64,000 bases of DNA from Silicimonas sp. (GTDB taxonomy: Bacteria > Pseudomonadota > Alphaproteobacteria > Rhodobacterales > Rhodobacteraceae): the NCBI GenBank assembly GCA_022826385.1, contig JAJDUZ010000036.1, positions 1 through 64,000 of the forward strand, written 5' to 3'. Shown one piece after another: positions 37,750 to 46,890 of the stretch (positions within the stretch are counted from its first letter, which is position 1; every line of letters begins with the position of its first letter). The translations under genes and the position numbers were made by a program. The notes beneath the pieces are model-generated. The model ran no database searches, had not been told where the DNA came from, and saw only the letters and a program-made list of their open reading frames with translations.

Positions 37750-38772
37750 GTGAGCGACCCCGACCCGACATTGCGGCCCGAACCGCGGCCCGAGGATGCC
37801 GATCGTGCCTTGCGTCCGCAGGCGCTGGACGAATTCGTTGGGCAGGCCGAGGCGCGTGCCAATCTGCGGGTCTTCATCGAAAGCGCCCGCAAGCGCGGCG
37901 AGGCAATGGATCACGCGCTGTTCCACGGACCGCCGGGACTGGGCAAGACGACGCTGGCGCAGATCATGTCGCGCGAATTGGGGGTCAACTTCCGCATGAC
38001 CAGCGGGCCGGTTCTGGCAAAGGCCGGTGATCTGGCGGCGATCCTGACCAATCTTGAAGCGCGGGATGTTCTGTTTATCGACGAGATTCATCGCCTGAAT
38101 CCGGTCGTCGAAGAAGTGCTCTATCCGGCGATGGAGGATTTCGAGCTGGACCTTGTCATTGGCGAAGGTCCGGCGGCGCGCACCGTACGGATCGAGCTTC
38201 AGCCCTTCACGCTGGTGGGCGCAACAACGCGGCTGGGCCTGCTGACAACCCCCCTGCGGGACCGGTTCGGCATTCCGATCCGGTTGCAATTCTATACCGA
38301 GGACGAGCTGTTCCGGATCGTGTCGCGGGGCGCGCGCCTGATGGGGATCGACGCCGACGATGACGGCGCCCGCGAGATTGCACGCCGCGCACGCGGCACG
38401 CCGCGGATCGCCGGTCGTTTGTTGCGCCGGGTGGTGGATTTCGCCGTGGTCGAAGGCGACGGCCGCCTGACGCAGGCTTTGGCCGACAATGCGCTGACGC
38501 GGCTTGGGGTCGATGGCCTTGGCCTCGACGGCGCGGACCGGCGGTATCTCGCGCTGATTGCCGAGCATTATCAGGGCGGCCCGGTTGGCGTGGAAACGCT
38601 GTCGGCGGCCTTGTCGGAAAGCCGGGACGCGATCGAAGAGGTGATCGAGCCCTATTTGTTGCAACAGGGCCTGATCCAGCGGACACCGCGCGGGCGTATG
38701 CTGGCCGCGCGCGCATGGTCGCATCTGGGGATGACGCCACCCAAGGCGCCGGGGCAGGGCGACCTGTTCTGA
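37750..38772 (+). CDS. ruvB: Holliday junction DNA helicase subunit RuvB
   Basis: RuvB (340 residues) is the AAA+ motor that drives branch migration with RuvA. Walker A is GPPGLGKT at residues 60-67, Walker [11 protein letters not shown], and sensor motifs are in [18 protein letters not shown]. The winged-helix C-terminus ends [16 protein letters not shown]. The start is GTG at 37750 with AGAGG 5 bases upstream; no ATG is available in frame. Confidence 0.97.
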   Translation: MSDPDPTLRPEPRPEDADRALRPQALDEFVGQAEARANLRVFIESARKRGEAMDHALFHGPPGLGKTTLAQIMSRELGVNFRMTSGPVLAKAGDLAAILTNLEARDVLFIDEIHRLNPVVEEVLYPAMEDFELDLVIGEGPAARTVRIELQPFTLVGATTRLGLLTTPLRDRFGIPIRLQFYTEDELFRIVSRGARLMGIDADDDGAREIARRARGTPRIAGRLLRRVVDFAVVEGDGRLTQALADNALTRLGVDGLGLDGADRRYLALIAEHYQGGPVGVETLSAALSESRDAIEEVIEPYLLQQGLIQRTPRGRMLAARAWSHLGMTPPKAPGQGDLF

Positions 38773-38825
38773 AGCGACCGTTGGCAGGTCTTCCTCTTTG
38801 CTGACGGCAGCGCTAGAGAGCCTGC

Positions 38826-39455
38826 ATGGATCACACAGCGATTGAACGCCAATTCACCCGCTCGGACGGGTCTTACCTTTTCGCCCGCTGGGGGCGGCCG
38901 ATTGCGCCTGTCGTGTTCGGGGTGGATGACGCGACCCTGTCCATCGTGAAAGGCGCGGTGGAAGCCGTGGTCGCACTCGCGGGCCACAAGATGACCGATA
39001 TGGACCCCGAGCTTGGTGCCAACATGCTGGTCTTCTTCATTCGCGACTGGGACGAATTGACGGCGACACCCGATCTTGACCGTTTGCTGCCGGAGCTGCC
39101 CGAGCTTGTCGCCCGGCTGAAAGCGGCAGATGCCAACCAGTACCGCGCCTTCCGCTTTGATCCCGACGGCGCGATCAAGGCGGCTTTCGTCTTCGTGCGG
39201 ATGGACGCGGCGCTGTCTGATATTCCGGCCGAGGATCTGGCTTTGGCGCAAGCGGCGCAGACCATCCTGCTTTGGTCGGATACGGCATTCACCGATCGAG
39301 GGCCGTTGGCGACGGTCGAGGACCGGGTGATCCTGAACCCCGAGATCGCGGGCCTGATCCGTGCCGCCTATGATCCGGTGATGCCGGCGGTCGCGTCTGA
39401 TCCAAGCCATGCCTTGCGTCTGGCCGCGCGGGTCGGGCAGGCACCGATGTCTTGA
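38826..39455 (+). CDS. Conserved protein of unknown function
   Basis: A soluble 209-residue acidic protein without signal peptide or membrane helix. GSYLFARWGRPIAPVVFGVD, MDPELGANMLVFFIRDWDEL and YRAFRFDPDGAIKAAFVFVR are candidate conserved blocks. It follows ruvB by 53 bases on the same strand and may extend the ruv operon. No motif allows a function to be named. The stop codon sits inside a palindrome. Confidence 0.75.
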   Translation: MDHTAIERQFTRSDGSYLFARWGRPIAPVVFGVDDATLSIVKGAVEAVVALAGHKMTDMDPELGANMLVFFIRDWDELTATPDLDRLLPELPELVARLKAADANQYRAFRFDPDGAIKAAFVFVRMDAALSDIPAEDLALAQAAQTILLWSDTAFTDRGPLATVEDRVILNPEIAGLIRAAYDPVMPAVASDPSHALRLAARVGQAPMS

Positions 39456-39466
39456 GAAGACATCGG
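39444..39466. repeat. Palindrome spanning a stop codon
   Basis: CCGATGTCTT/AAGACATCGG, perfect 10-base stem with a 3-base loop. The UGA stop of the preceding gene overlaps the end of the left arm and the loop. It differs at one pair from the palindrome at 31787-31809, and an imperfect CCTTCCAAAGG follows as in that copy. Confidence 0.65.
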
Positions 39467-39509
39467 ACAAGACCCTTCCAAAGGTTCCGGCGCGCTTGAG
39501 CCCGACCAG

Positions 39510-41138
39510 TCAGACCCGCATGCGTGGCACGTCATGGGGGTCGAGATGCATGTCGATCAGCAACGGCCCCTTGCGCGTCTCAATCGCCTTTCCGACCCGG
39601 TCATAATCCTCGGGGCTCCGCAGATCGACACCCGTCGCGCCCATGCTGCGCGCGACCTCGGCAAAGGACGGCCAGTCGAATGTGCTGATGCCCGTATCCA
39701 TGTTCTTGTCGAGGAATTGGATGTGCTCGGCCCCATAGGCGGCGTCGTTGCAGACGACCACGATCAGGTCCAGTCCAAGGCGAACAGCACTGTGGAACTC
39801 GCCCAAACCGCCCATCATGAACCCGCCATCACCGGTGAAAAGCGCCACCGGGCGGTCTGGATGCGCCACTGCGGCCCCGATGGCCGATTGCAGGCCAAGA
39901 CCGATCGAGCCGAAATTCGTCGTATCAAGGAAATCCCGCGGCTTTGCCACGTCGACGCGACACCAGACCTCGGTCATGAAGCGCCCGCCATCGGTGGCGA
40001 GAAGCCGGTCCGCAGGCAGAGTGTCATTCAGCCATTCGATAGCCTCGACATAGTTGATCGTTCCCGGTGCCCGCGCCCGGTCGCGGGCGGGCTCATGTGC
40101 CCGCAAGGTCTCGGGGTCCAGCTCGCGGGTAAAACCACTGGGGGGAATCTCCGCCTCGTCCAGCCAGAATACGATGTTCCGGGCGGTCAGGCCCGCATCC
40201 GCGATCAGCGCGGCATCGGGGTGCACCGTCTGCCCGATGGCCGCGGCGTTGGTGTCGATCTGGACGATGCGCTTGCCGTTGAAGAGCTTGCCGTGGTCGG
40301 TCGTCCACTCGGTCAGGCTGGCGCCGAAGGCAAGGACGCAATCGGATTTGGCAATCGTCTCGTACCCGGCGGGCGTCCCAAGCGTGCCGCAAAGGTCGAT
40401 GGAATAGGGATGACCGTGGAACAGCCCCTTGGCCTTCAGCGTGGTGGCCAACGGCGCCTCCAGCCGGTCGGCCAACTCGGTCAGCGCCACGCCCGCGTCA
40501 ATCGCGCCCTTGCCCGCAAGGATCAAGGGGCGCTTGGCCGAGGCGATCATGCCAATCGCCTGATCCAGCGCGTCACCGTCCGGAACATAGGCGGGGGTGT
40601 CGAACACCGGATGCACGGTTTTCCGATAGTCGGTGTCCTGCCACATGAACTCGGCCGGCATGTTGAACAGGATCGGTCGGCTCTCGGTCCGGGCGCGATA
40701 GAGGGCCCGCGCCAGATCCTCGGCCGCCGTGGCGGGGGTGCGCAGCTGTTCGAACCCGGCGCCGCAAAGCGCTGCGGCCTCGCGCTGGTCGGTATTCTGC
40801 AAGTGCTGCGGATACGAGGCGGGGGTGTCGCCGGCCATGAGGACAAGCCCGACCTTGGCGCGGGCGGCATCCGTGAGGGCGGTGATGCAATTGGTGACCG
40901 CGGGCCCGTGGGTGACCGTGGCAACGCCAACCTTCCCTGTCGTCTGCGCAAACCCATGCGCCATCAGCACGGCACTGCCCTCGTGCACGGCTGGCACGAA
41001 TTGCGTGCCGATCTGTTGGCGATAGCTTTCGACCATGAACAGGTTGGCGTCTCCGATCAGGCCGAACAGCGTGTCGACCCCGTTGTCCGACAAGGCACAG
41101 GCCAGGGTCTGGAACATCTTGAACTTGGTGGGTTTCAT
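39510..41138 (-). CDS. Thiamine-diphosphate-dependent enzyme, acetolactate-synthase-like
   Basis: A 542-residue ThDP enzyme with the three-domain layout of the acetolactate synthase/benzoylformate decarboxylase superfamily. The catalytic glutamate is E53 (VPAVHEGSAVLMAHGFA). The ThDP/Mg motif runs from GDGGFMMGGLGE to CNDAAYG. A central FAD/ADP-type domain is present. No small regulatory subunit (ilvH) follows, and the regulator next door is Lrp-type, so a catabolic or specialised decarboxylase or synthase is more likely than the branched-chain biosynthetic enzyme. Substrate not determined. Confidence 0.88.
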   Translation of the reverse strand: MKPTKFKMFQTLACALSDNGVDTLFGLIGDANLFMVESYRQQIGTQFVPAVHEGSAVLMAHGFAQTTGKVGVATVTHGPAVTNCITALTDAARAKVGLVLMAGDTPASYPQHLQNTDQREAAALCGAGFEQLRTPATAAEDLARALYRARTESRPILFNMPAEFMWQDTDYRKTVHPVFDTPAYVPDGDALDQAIGMIASAKRPLILAGKGAIDAGVALTELADRLEAPLATTLKAKGLFHGHPYSIDLCGTLGTPAGYETIAKSDCVLAFGASLTEWTTDHGKLFNGKRIVQIDTNAAAIGQTVHPDAALIADAGLTARNIVFWLDEAEIPPSGFTRELDPETLRAHEPARDRARAPGTINYVEAIEWLNDTLPADRLLATDGGRFMTEVWCRVDVAKPRDFLDTTNFGSIGLGLQSAIGAAVAHPDRPVALFTGDGGFMMGGLGEFHSAVRLGLDLIVVVCNDAAYGAEHIQFLDKNMDTGISTFDWPSFAEVARSMGATGVDLRSPEDYDRVGKAIETRKGPLLIDMHLDPHDVPRMRV

Positions 41139-41240
41139 GCGGCGTGGCCCTCGGGTGGTTATGGACGCGGGGCGAGTCTAGGGCGGGCGGCTTGCACATG
41201 GGGCGCATTCTGCTTGGTCAAATGTCGATAGATGAGGGTT

Positions 41241-41282
41241 TCGTGCATGATTTAGAGATTTTCAGATCAAATCGTGCATGAT
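41241..41282. promoter_or_regulatory. Direct-repeat operator between ThDP enzyme and Lrp gene
   Basis: TCGTGCATGAT occurs at 41241-41251 and again at 41272-41282, 31 bases apart (about three helical turns, same face). Each copy is itself nearly palindromic (TCRTGCAYGA). They sit 14-55 bases before the Lrp start and 100-145 before the divergent enzyme, as expected for sites bound by the encoded regulator. Confidence 0.7.
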
Positions 41283-41295
41283 ATTTAGTTAAGAC

Positions 41296-41772
41296 ATGAG
41301 TAAGTCACTCGATTCTTATGATGTGCGCATCCTTGATGCGCTCCAGCGTGATGGCGCGCTTGGCAACAACGCCTTGGCCGAGATCGTCCATCTCTCGCCG
41401 TCGCAATGTTCGCGGCGGCGGGCTGCCTTGGAGGCGGCGGGGATCATCGAAGGCTGTCGCGCGCATCTGAACGCCAAGATACTGGGGCTGAAGCTGCACA
41501 GCATCGTGCGGCTGAACCTCAAGGACCACGATCAGGCGTCGGATGAAGCGCTGTCCAAATGGTTCCGCGACCAGCCCGAGATCCAGTCGGCCTTCTCGCT
41601 CTCTGGGGATGCCGATTACATCCTGACGGTGCGGGTCGAGGACCTCGAGGTCTATTCCCAATTCGTCCACGAAAAGCTGCTGCGCCACCCCCTGATCGCG
41701 CAGGTCCGGTCCGAATTCGTTCTGAAAACCCTGAAAGACACGCAAGCCGTGCAAGTGACCGAACGCGCCTAG
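41296..41772 (+). CDS. Lrp/AsnC-family transcriptional regulator
   Basis: A 158-residue regulator: N-terminal helix-turn-helix (DVRILDALQRDGALGNNALA, LSPSQCSRRRAALEAAGII) and a C-terminal RAM effector domain (FSLSGDADYILTVRVEDLEVY). Such proteins respond to amino acids. It is divergent from the ThDP enzyme, with a repeated motif in the shared promoter region, so it probably controls that gene and itself. Confidence 0.92.
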   Translation: MSKSLDSYDVRILDALQRDGALGNNALAEIVHLSPSQCSRRRAALEAAGIIEGCRAHLNAKILGLKLHSIVRLNLKDHDQASDEALSKWFRDQPEIQSAFSLSGDADYILTVRVEDLEVYSQFVHEKLLRHPLIAQVRSEFVLKTLKDTQAVQVTERA

Positions 41773-41811
41773 CGGCTGGACCTTCCGGCAGCGCTCGGCC
41801 ATCACTGTGCC

Positions 41812-42207
41812 ATGGCCCACCAGTTTTCCTGCCGCGTCTATTACGAAGACACCGACCTTGCCGGGATCGTGTATTACGCGAATTACCTGAAATACATCGA
41901 GCGCGCCCGGACCGAATGGGTCCGCGAACTGGGCATCGACCAGACCGTGCTGAAGCAGGACGAAGGCATTGTCTTCGCGGTCCGCCGGGTCGAGGCCGAT
42001 TATCTCGCGCCCGCCCGCTTTGATGACGCGCTGGTCGTTGAGACCACGCCGGTGAAGATCAGCGGGGCGCGCATCGTGCTGGCGCAGGACGTGTTTCGCG
42101 GGTCGGAACGGCTCTTCGCGTCCACCGTCACGCTGGTGGCGCTGACCGAAGCGGGAAAGCCGGCACGGCTGTCCGCCGCGCTGCGCGACCGGTTTGTTGC
42201 CGAATAA
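41812..42207 (+). CDS. ybgC: Tol-Pal system-associated acyl-CoA thioesterase
   Basis: YbgC (131 residues) is a hot-dog thioesterase. The catalytic Asp is in YYEDTDLAGIVYYANYLKY, and IERARTEWVRELG is the conserved helix. It is the usual first gene of the tol-pal operon and lies 140 bases before tolQ. In E. coli it interacts with phospholipid-synthesis enzymes; its link to Tol function remains unclear. Confidence 0.94.
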   Translation: MAHQFSCRVYYEDTDLAGIVYYANYLKYIERARTEWVRELGIDQTVLKQDEGIVFAVRRVEADYLAPARFDDALVVETTPVKISGARIVLAQDVFRGSERLFASTVTLVALTEAGKPARLSAALRDRFVAE

Positions 42208-42347
42208 ACCAAAGAAATAGGCGGTTCTGCGCCGTCCCGCCGCGGTTTCCCCCGTGGTTCTTGTTGGCAATTGGTGGTGCGGTCGAGTAATCTCGGGCCA
42301 AACGAGGGACCCAAAACACAACAAACAGGGTCAGAGAGAGCAGGAAG

Positions 42348-43046
42348 ATGGAAACCGAAGCCCTTGCCGCGGCGGCGCATGCCGATTTTTCGATGTGGGC
42401 GCTGTTCTGGCGCGCCACCTTCACCGTCAAGCTTGTGATGATCGTGCTTGTCATCGCCTCGGTCTGGGGCTGGGCGGTCATCATCGACAAATTCCGGCAA
42501 TATGCCCGCGCCCGGCGCGAGACGGGCCGGTTTGAAACCCAGTTCTGGTCCGGCGAGCCGTTGGACGCACTCTACGACGAGATCGGGCCGACGCCTTCGG
42601 GCCGGACCGAACGGGTCTTCGCCGCGGGCATGACCGAGTGGCGGCGTTCGCATAAACAGGATGGCGAGATGATCGGCGGCGCCCATGTGCGCATCGACCG
42701 GTCAATGGACGTGGCCATTCAGAAGGAAGCCGAAGCGCTGCAAAAGGGCCTGCCGCTTCTGGCCACCATTGGCTCGACCGCCCCGTTCATCGGGCTCTTT
42801 GGCACCGTGATCGGCATCATGAACGCCTTCATCGAGATCGGCCAAAGCCAAAGCACGAACCTTGCGGTTGTCGCGCCGGGCATTGCCGAGGCGCTGCTGG
42901 CCACCGGCCTTGGCCTTCTGGCTGCCATCCCGGCGGTGATCTTCTATAACAAGTTGTCCTCGGACAGCGACCGGATCATCGCGGGCTATGAAAGCTTCGC
43001 CGACGAGTTTGCCACGATCCTGTCGCGCCAACTGGACCAGCGCTGA
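42348..43046 (+). CDS. tolQ: Tol-Pal system protein TolQ
   Basis: TolQ (232 residues) is the five-fold stator of the proton-driven Tol motor. It has three membrane helices: residues 20-45 (LVMIVLVIASVWGWAVII), about 140-165 and 175-200 (TGLGLLAAIPAVIFYNKL). ATIGSTAPFIGLFGTVIGIM is the ExbB/TolQ signature. It overlaps tolR by 1 base. Confidence 0.97.
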   Translation: METEALAAAAHADFSMWALFWRATFTVKLVMIVLVIASVWGWAVIIDKFRQYARARRETGRFETQFWSGEPLDALYDEIGPTPSGRTERVFAAGMTEWRRSHKQDGEMIGGAHVRIDRSMDVAIQKEAEALQKGLPLLATIGSTAPFIGLFGTVIGIMNAFIEIGQSQSTNLAVVAPGIAEALLATGLGLLAAIPAVIFYNKLSSDSDRIIAGYESFADEFATILSRQLDQR

Positions 43047-43510
43047 TGGGGGCCGCACTTCAACAGGCGGACCCCGAGCGCGGGCGGCGGCGTCGCCGCA
43101 GGCGCAACCGGCCGATGTCCGAGATCAACGTGACGCCCTTTGTCGACGTGATGATGGTGCTTTTGATCATTTTCATGGTGGCCGCGCCGCTGACGACTGT
43201 CGGCGTGCCTGTCGAATTGCCGAAAACCGCCGCGACCAGCTTGCCATCGGAACAGGAAGAGCCGCTGGCCGTGACGCTGACCGCAGAAGGCGGCGTGCAA
43301 ATCCAGACAACCGAAGTGGCCGAGACCGAGATCGTCCCGCGCCTCCGCGCCATTCTGGCCGAACGCGCGTCCGACCGCGTGTTCCTGCGCGCCGATGGAT
43401 CGATCCCTTATGCCCGCGTTGTCCAGATCATGGGCGCGCTGAACGCGGCGGGTATCACCAATATCGGTCTGGTGACCGACACGGGCGGCCCGACGCTGGA
43501 CGGGGGCTGA
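43046..43510 (+). CDS. tolR: Tol-Pal system protein TolR
   Basis: TolR (154 residues) is the plug dimer inside the TolQ pentamer. A basic cytoplasmic N-terminus (RGRRRRRRRN-like) precedes the single helix VTPFVDVMMVLLIIFMVAAP, whose Asp carries the proton. The periplasmic domain ends in PTLDGG. Four bases separate its stop from tolA. Confidence 0.96.
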   Translation: MGAALQQADPERGRRRRRRRNRPMSEINVTPFVDVMMVLLIIFMVAAPLTTVGVPVELPKTAATSLPSEQEEPLAVTLTAEGGVQIQTTEVAETEIVPRLRAILAERASDRVFLRADGSIPYARVVQIMGALNAAGITNIGLVTDTGGPTLDGG

Positions 43511-43513
43511 TCC

Positions 43514-44617
43514 ATGCAACTCGGGTGGACAGTTTCCGGGGTTGGACACGCCGTCCTGTTCCTTGTGCTGCTGTTCGGCGGTCTCTTTCGCGGTGACCGC
43601 ATTCCCGAAGCCATCAGCGTGTCCGACGTGGCGATCATCTCGGAAGAAGAATTCGCCGCACTGGCCTTGCCGGGGGCCGCGCCCGAGCCGCAAACCGAAG
43701 CGCCCGATGTGAGCGCGCCCGAGGAAAGCGAACCAGCGCCGGAAGCCCCGGCCGAGGATGCCGCGCCCAGCCTGCCAGAAGCGACCGAGGTCGAAACGCC
43801 CGACGCCCCGGATACGCCCGACATCACCGTCCCCGACCCGGTGCCGGATGCGGTCGTGGTCGATCAGGCGCCGCCGGTGCCGGTCGCCCCTTCGGAACAG
43901 GATGGCACGTCACTGGAACGCGACGCCGTGGCCGCACCCGCGCCCCGCGTCGCGGCGCTGCCGCAAGTCGCGCCCCCGCCCGAGGTCGAAACCGCGCCGG
44001 ACGTCGTGCCGGACAGCGCACCCGAACCGACCCCCGAGCCCGAGCCGGAACCCGAACCCGAGGAACCTGCCGCGCCCGAAGCCGCCAGCGACCGGATCGT
44101 GACCGAGGCGGAAGAAGAACAGAATTACGCCCCGGCCAGTTCGATGCGTCCGCGTTCGCGCCCGGCACGCCCCGTCCGTCAGGCCGAGCCAGTACCGGAA
44201 CCCACGCCCGCGCCGACGACCAACACTGATGACGCTGTTGCCGCGGCGCTGGCCGAGAGCCAGACCCAGACACCGGCGCCCGCGCCCAGCGGACCACCCC
44301 TGACCGGGGGCGAGAAGGAAGGGCTGCGTGTGGCCATCAGCCGGTGCTGGAACGTCGGCAGCCTTTCGACCGACGCGCTTGGAACTACCGTCGTGGTCGC
44401 CGTCGAGATGGAGCAGAACGGTCGCCCGATCACCGGTTCGATCCGGCTTGTCTCGTCCTCGGGCGGATCGGCGACCGGCGAAAGACAGGCGTTCGACGCG
44501 GCCCGCCGCGCGATTATCCGCTGCGGCACGCAGGGCTTTGGATTGCCGGTTGAAAAATACGACCAGTGGCGTGAAATCGAGATGACGTTCAACCCGGAAG
44601 GGATGCAATTCAGATGA
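43514..44617 (+). CDS. tolA: Tol-Pal system protein TolA
   Basis: TolA (367 residues) links the inner-membrane motor to Pal. There is one N-terminal helix ([18 protein letters not shown]), a long Pro/Glu/Ala-rich periplasmic arm including [16 protein letters not shown], and a C-terminal TonB-like domain from about residue 270 ([15 protein letters not shown] to [18 protein letters not shown]). The arm here is proline-rich rather than the Ala/Lys helix of E. coli, as in other Alphaproteobacteria. Confidence 0.92.
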   Translation: MQLGWTVSGVGHAVLFLVLLFGGLFRGDRIPEAISVSDVAIISEEEFAALALPGAAPEPQTEAPDVSAPEESEPAPEAPAEDAAPSLPEATEVETPDAPDTPDITVPDPVPDAVVVDQAPPVPVAPSEQDGTSLERDAVAAPAPRVAALPQVAPPPEVETAPDVVPDSAPEPTPEPEPEPEPEEPAAPEAASDRIVTEAEEEQNYAPASSMRPRSRPARPVRQAEPVPEPTPAPTTNTDDAVAAALAESQTQTPAPAPSGPPLTGGEKEGLRVAISRCWNVGSLSTDALGTTVVVAVEMEQNGRPITGSIRLVSSSGGSATGERQAFDAARRAIIRCGTQGFGLPVEKYDQWREIEMTFNPEGMQFR

Positions 44618-44632
44618 TATCGCTTAGCAACG

Positions 44633-44704
44633 CAGAAAATTGGAATTTTCTGCCACGATTTCTTGAAAGAAATCGGCACCGTGCGGAAGATGCTGATCGG
44701 CATC
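44633..44704 (+). repeat. Three tandem hairpins in the tolA-tolB spacer
   Basis: CAGAAAATT/AATTTTCTG (44633-44652), CGATTTCTT/AAGAAATCG (44656-44675) and GATGC/GCATC (44689-44704). The first two are perfect 9-base stems with 2-base loops. No U-run follows, so processing or stability control is likelier than termination. Confidence 0.7.
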
Positions 44705-44727
44705 CCAGTTGGATGGAGACCACCGTG

Positions 44728-46053
44728 ATGAAAGCCTGTCTTGCCCTTTGCCTCGGCCTGTCGCTGTTGACGGCAGCCCATGCGCAGGACCGCTCTGGCC
44801 CCTTGCGGATCGAGATCACCGAAGGCGTGATTGAACCGGTTCCGATCGCGGTCGCCCCGTTCATCGCGGAAAACGCGGCCGCCGCCGAGTTCGCGCGCGA
44901 GATCACCGGCGTCGTGGCCTCGGACCTGACGGGCACCGGCCTTTTCCGCGATCTGCCGAAAGAGGCCTATATCAGCCAGATCACCGACTTTAACGGCGAG
45001 GTGGCCTATGCCGACTGGAAGGCGATCAACGCCGAAGCGCTGGTCGTTGGGGCTGTCACGCTGACCTCGGACAACCAGCTTCTGGTCAAGTTTCGCCTCT
45101 TCGACATCTTCACCGGCGCGCCCCTTGGCGATGGCCTGCAATTCGCGGGCAGCACGCAAAGCTGGCGCCGGGTCGCGCATAAGGTGGCCGATCAGGTCTA
45201 TAGCCGCATCACCGGGGAAGACGGGTATTTCGACAGCCGCGTCGTCTTCGTAGAGGAAACCGGCCCCAAGAACGCCCGCCAGAAGCGCTTGGCGATCATG
45301 GATTACGACGGCGCCAACGTGCAGTACCTGACCGACGCGTCTTCCATCGTGCTGGCCCCGCGCTTCTCGCCCACCGGCGACCGGGTGCTTTACACCAGCT
45401 ATGAAACCGGCTTCCCGGCGATCTATGAACTGGCCGTGGGTGCTGTGCAGAAACGGGCGCTCTCCAGCCTCGATGCCGGCACGATGACCTTTGCGCCGCG
45501 TTATGCGCCGGACGGGCGAACGGTCGTCTATTCCGAGGCACGCGGTGGCAACACCGATATCTTCAAGCTCGACCTTGCCAGCAACCAGCGCACCCGCCTG
45601 ACCAGCGCGCCCTCGATCGAGACCGCGCCCTCGTTCTCGCCCGATGGCAGCCAGATCGTGTTCGAGAGCGACCGCTCGGGCAACCAGCAGCTTTACGTGA
45701 TGAGCGTCAATGGCGGCGAGCCGACGCGGATCAGCTTCGGACAGGGCCGCTATGGCACGCCCGTCTGGTCGCCACGGGGTGATTTCATCGCCTTCACCAA
45801 GCAGAATGCGGGCCGCTTCCACATCGGGGTGATGCGCACCGATGGGTCGAACGAACGGCTGCTGACAGCCTCGTTCCTGGACGAAGGGCCGACATGGGCG
45901 CCGAACGGGCGCGTTTTGATGTTCACGCGGGAAAGCGCAGGCGCCGACGGACAACCGGCCCTGTTCAGCGTCGACATCTCGGGCCGGAACCTGCGCCGGG
46001 TGCCAACCCGAACCGCCGCCTCGGACCCGGCATGGTCGCCGCTTTTGCCGTAA
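44728..46053 (+). CDS. tolB: Tol-Pal system protein TolB
   Basis: TolB (441 residues) is a periplasmic beta-propeller that binds Pal. The signal peptide is [19 protein letters not shown]; the N-terminal domain holds [10 protein letters not shown], and five propeller repeats carry motifs such as [19 protein letters not shown] and [19 protein letters not shown]. The start at 44728 gives a proper signal peptide; an ATG 5 codons upstream is possible. Confidence 0.96.
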   Translation: MKACLALCLGLSLLTAAHAQDRSGPLRIEITEGVIEPVPIAVAPFIAENAAAAEFAREITGVVASDLTGTGLFRDLPKEAYISQITDFNGEVAYADWKAINAEALVVGAVTLTSDNQLLVKFRLFDIFTGAPLGDGLQFAGSTQSWRRVAHKVADQVYSRITGEDGYFDSRVVFVEETGPKNARQKRLAIMDYDGANVQYLTDASSIVLAPRFSPTGDRVLYTSYETGFPAIYELAVGAVQKRALSSLDAGTMTFAPRYAPDGRTVVYSEARGGNTDIFKLDLASNQRTRLTSAPSIETAPSFSPDGSQIVFESDRSGNQQLYVMSVNGGEPTRISFGQGRYGTPVWSPRGDFIAFTKQNAGRFHIGVMRTDGSNERLLTASFLDEGPTWAPNGRVLMFTRESAGADGQPALFSVDISGRNLRRVPTRTAASDPAWSPLLP

Positions 46054-46242
46054 GGCTCACGGCATTCCGGGTGCGCTGGTCCGGTCCAAAATCACGGGTT
46101 GCGAATGGATGCGTTCGGGAAACCCCAATGGCGGAACCCAAGCCCGGCGTTCCCTCGCGAACGCGTCCTCGGATTCCGCCCGGGCCGCCCCATCCCCGAA
46201 GAGTGTCCCACGGGGCAGCCTGTTCTTTTAGGTCGCTTGGTC

Positions 46243-46593
46243 TCAGGCGACGCGGCGTACGGGCACGCCGCGGCCGGAAATCATGCCAAGATCGGCCATG
46301 CGGCCCAGCACGTCATAATAGGCGTCGGTGGTGTCAGTTCCGCCGACATTCATCGTAAAATCAGGCCGGTCAAAAACCGGGTCCTGCGTATTCGCCCGCA
46401 CAACCAGACTGCCGCGCATCCGGCCAAGGCTGGGCAAGTCCCAGAACCGTTCGGCCAGTTCACGCGCCAGTTCTTCCGAGCCGGTCACGACAAGGCGGGG
46501 GCCGGCATGCAGGCCTTTCATCGAAAACAGTGGCGAGCCCAGATGCCCGGACGCGCTGAAAGGATCGAGTGAAAAGTTTTGTGTCTGTTTCAT
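46243..46593 (-). CDS. Protein of unknown function opposing the tol operon
   Basis: A 116-residue product between tolB and pal on the opposite strand. No signal peptide; the central part (RLVVTGSEELARELAERFWD, MRGSLVVRA) looks like a compact alpha/beta domain, and the C-terminus is VRRVA. The family is not recognised. An opposing gene here implies that pal and cpoB need their own promoter in 46594-46890. Confidence 0.6.
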   Translation of the reverse strand: MKQTQNFSLDPFSASGHLGSPLFSMKGLHAGPRLVVTGSEELARELAERFWDLPSLGRMRGSLVVRANTQDPVFDRPDFTMNVGGTDTTDAYYDVLGRMADLGMISGRGVPVRRVA

Positions 46594-46890
46594 GACAGCT
46601 CAGATAGGCGGCAGCGCGGCGTGTTGCACGGGGAAAGCCGAAGCCAGTTTCCCCCTGTGACGTGACGTCAAAGCGCTTTGAATCCGAAAAACGACCCTCT
46701 CGCGGCCTTTTTCGTCATCGCCGTGTCGCACGGCGCATGGACCGGCGCCGATGGTGCTATTGCCTATCAAAGGGCCGGACGGCATGACTTCGCCGAGCCG
46801 TGAACGGGACAGTCGCCCCGTTTCCATTGCCGAAAAGCAATGGTATCCTTGGCCCAAGAGCAGAGAAAACACGACCCTACAGGTGAAAAA

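Noticed and set aside
43990-44075. PEPEPE-rich repeat as a tandem DNA repeat or sequencing artefact
   Set aside because: It is the expected proline/glutamate arm of TolA and stays in frame.
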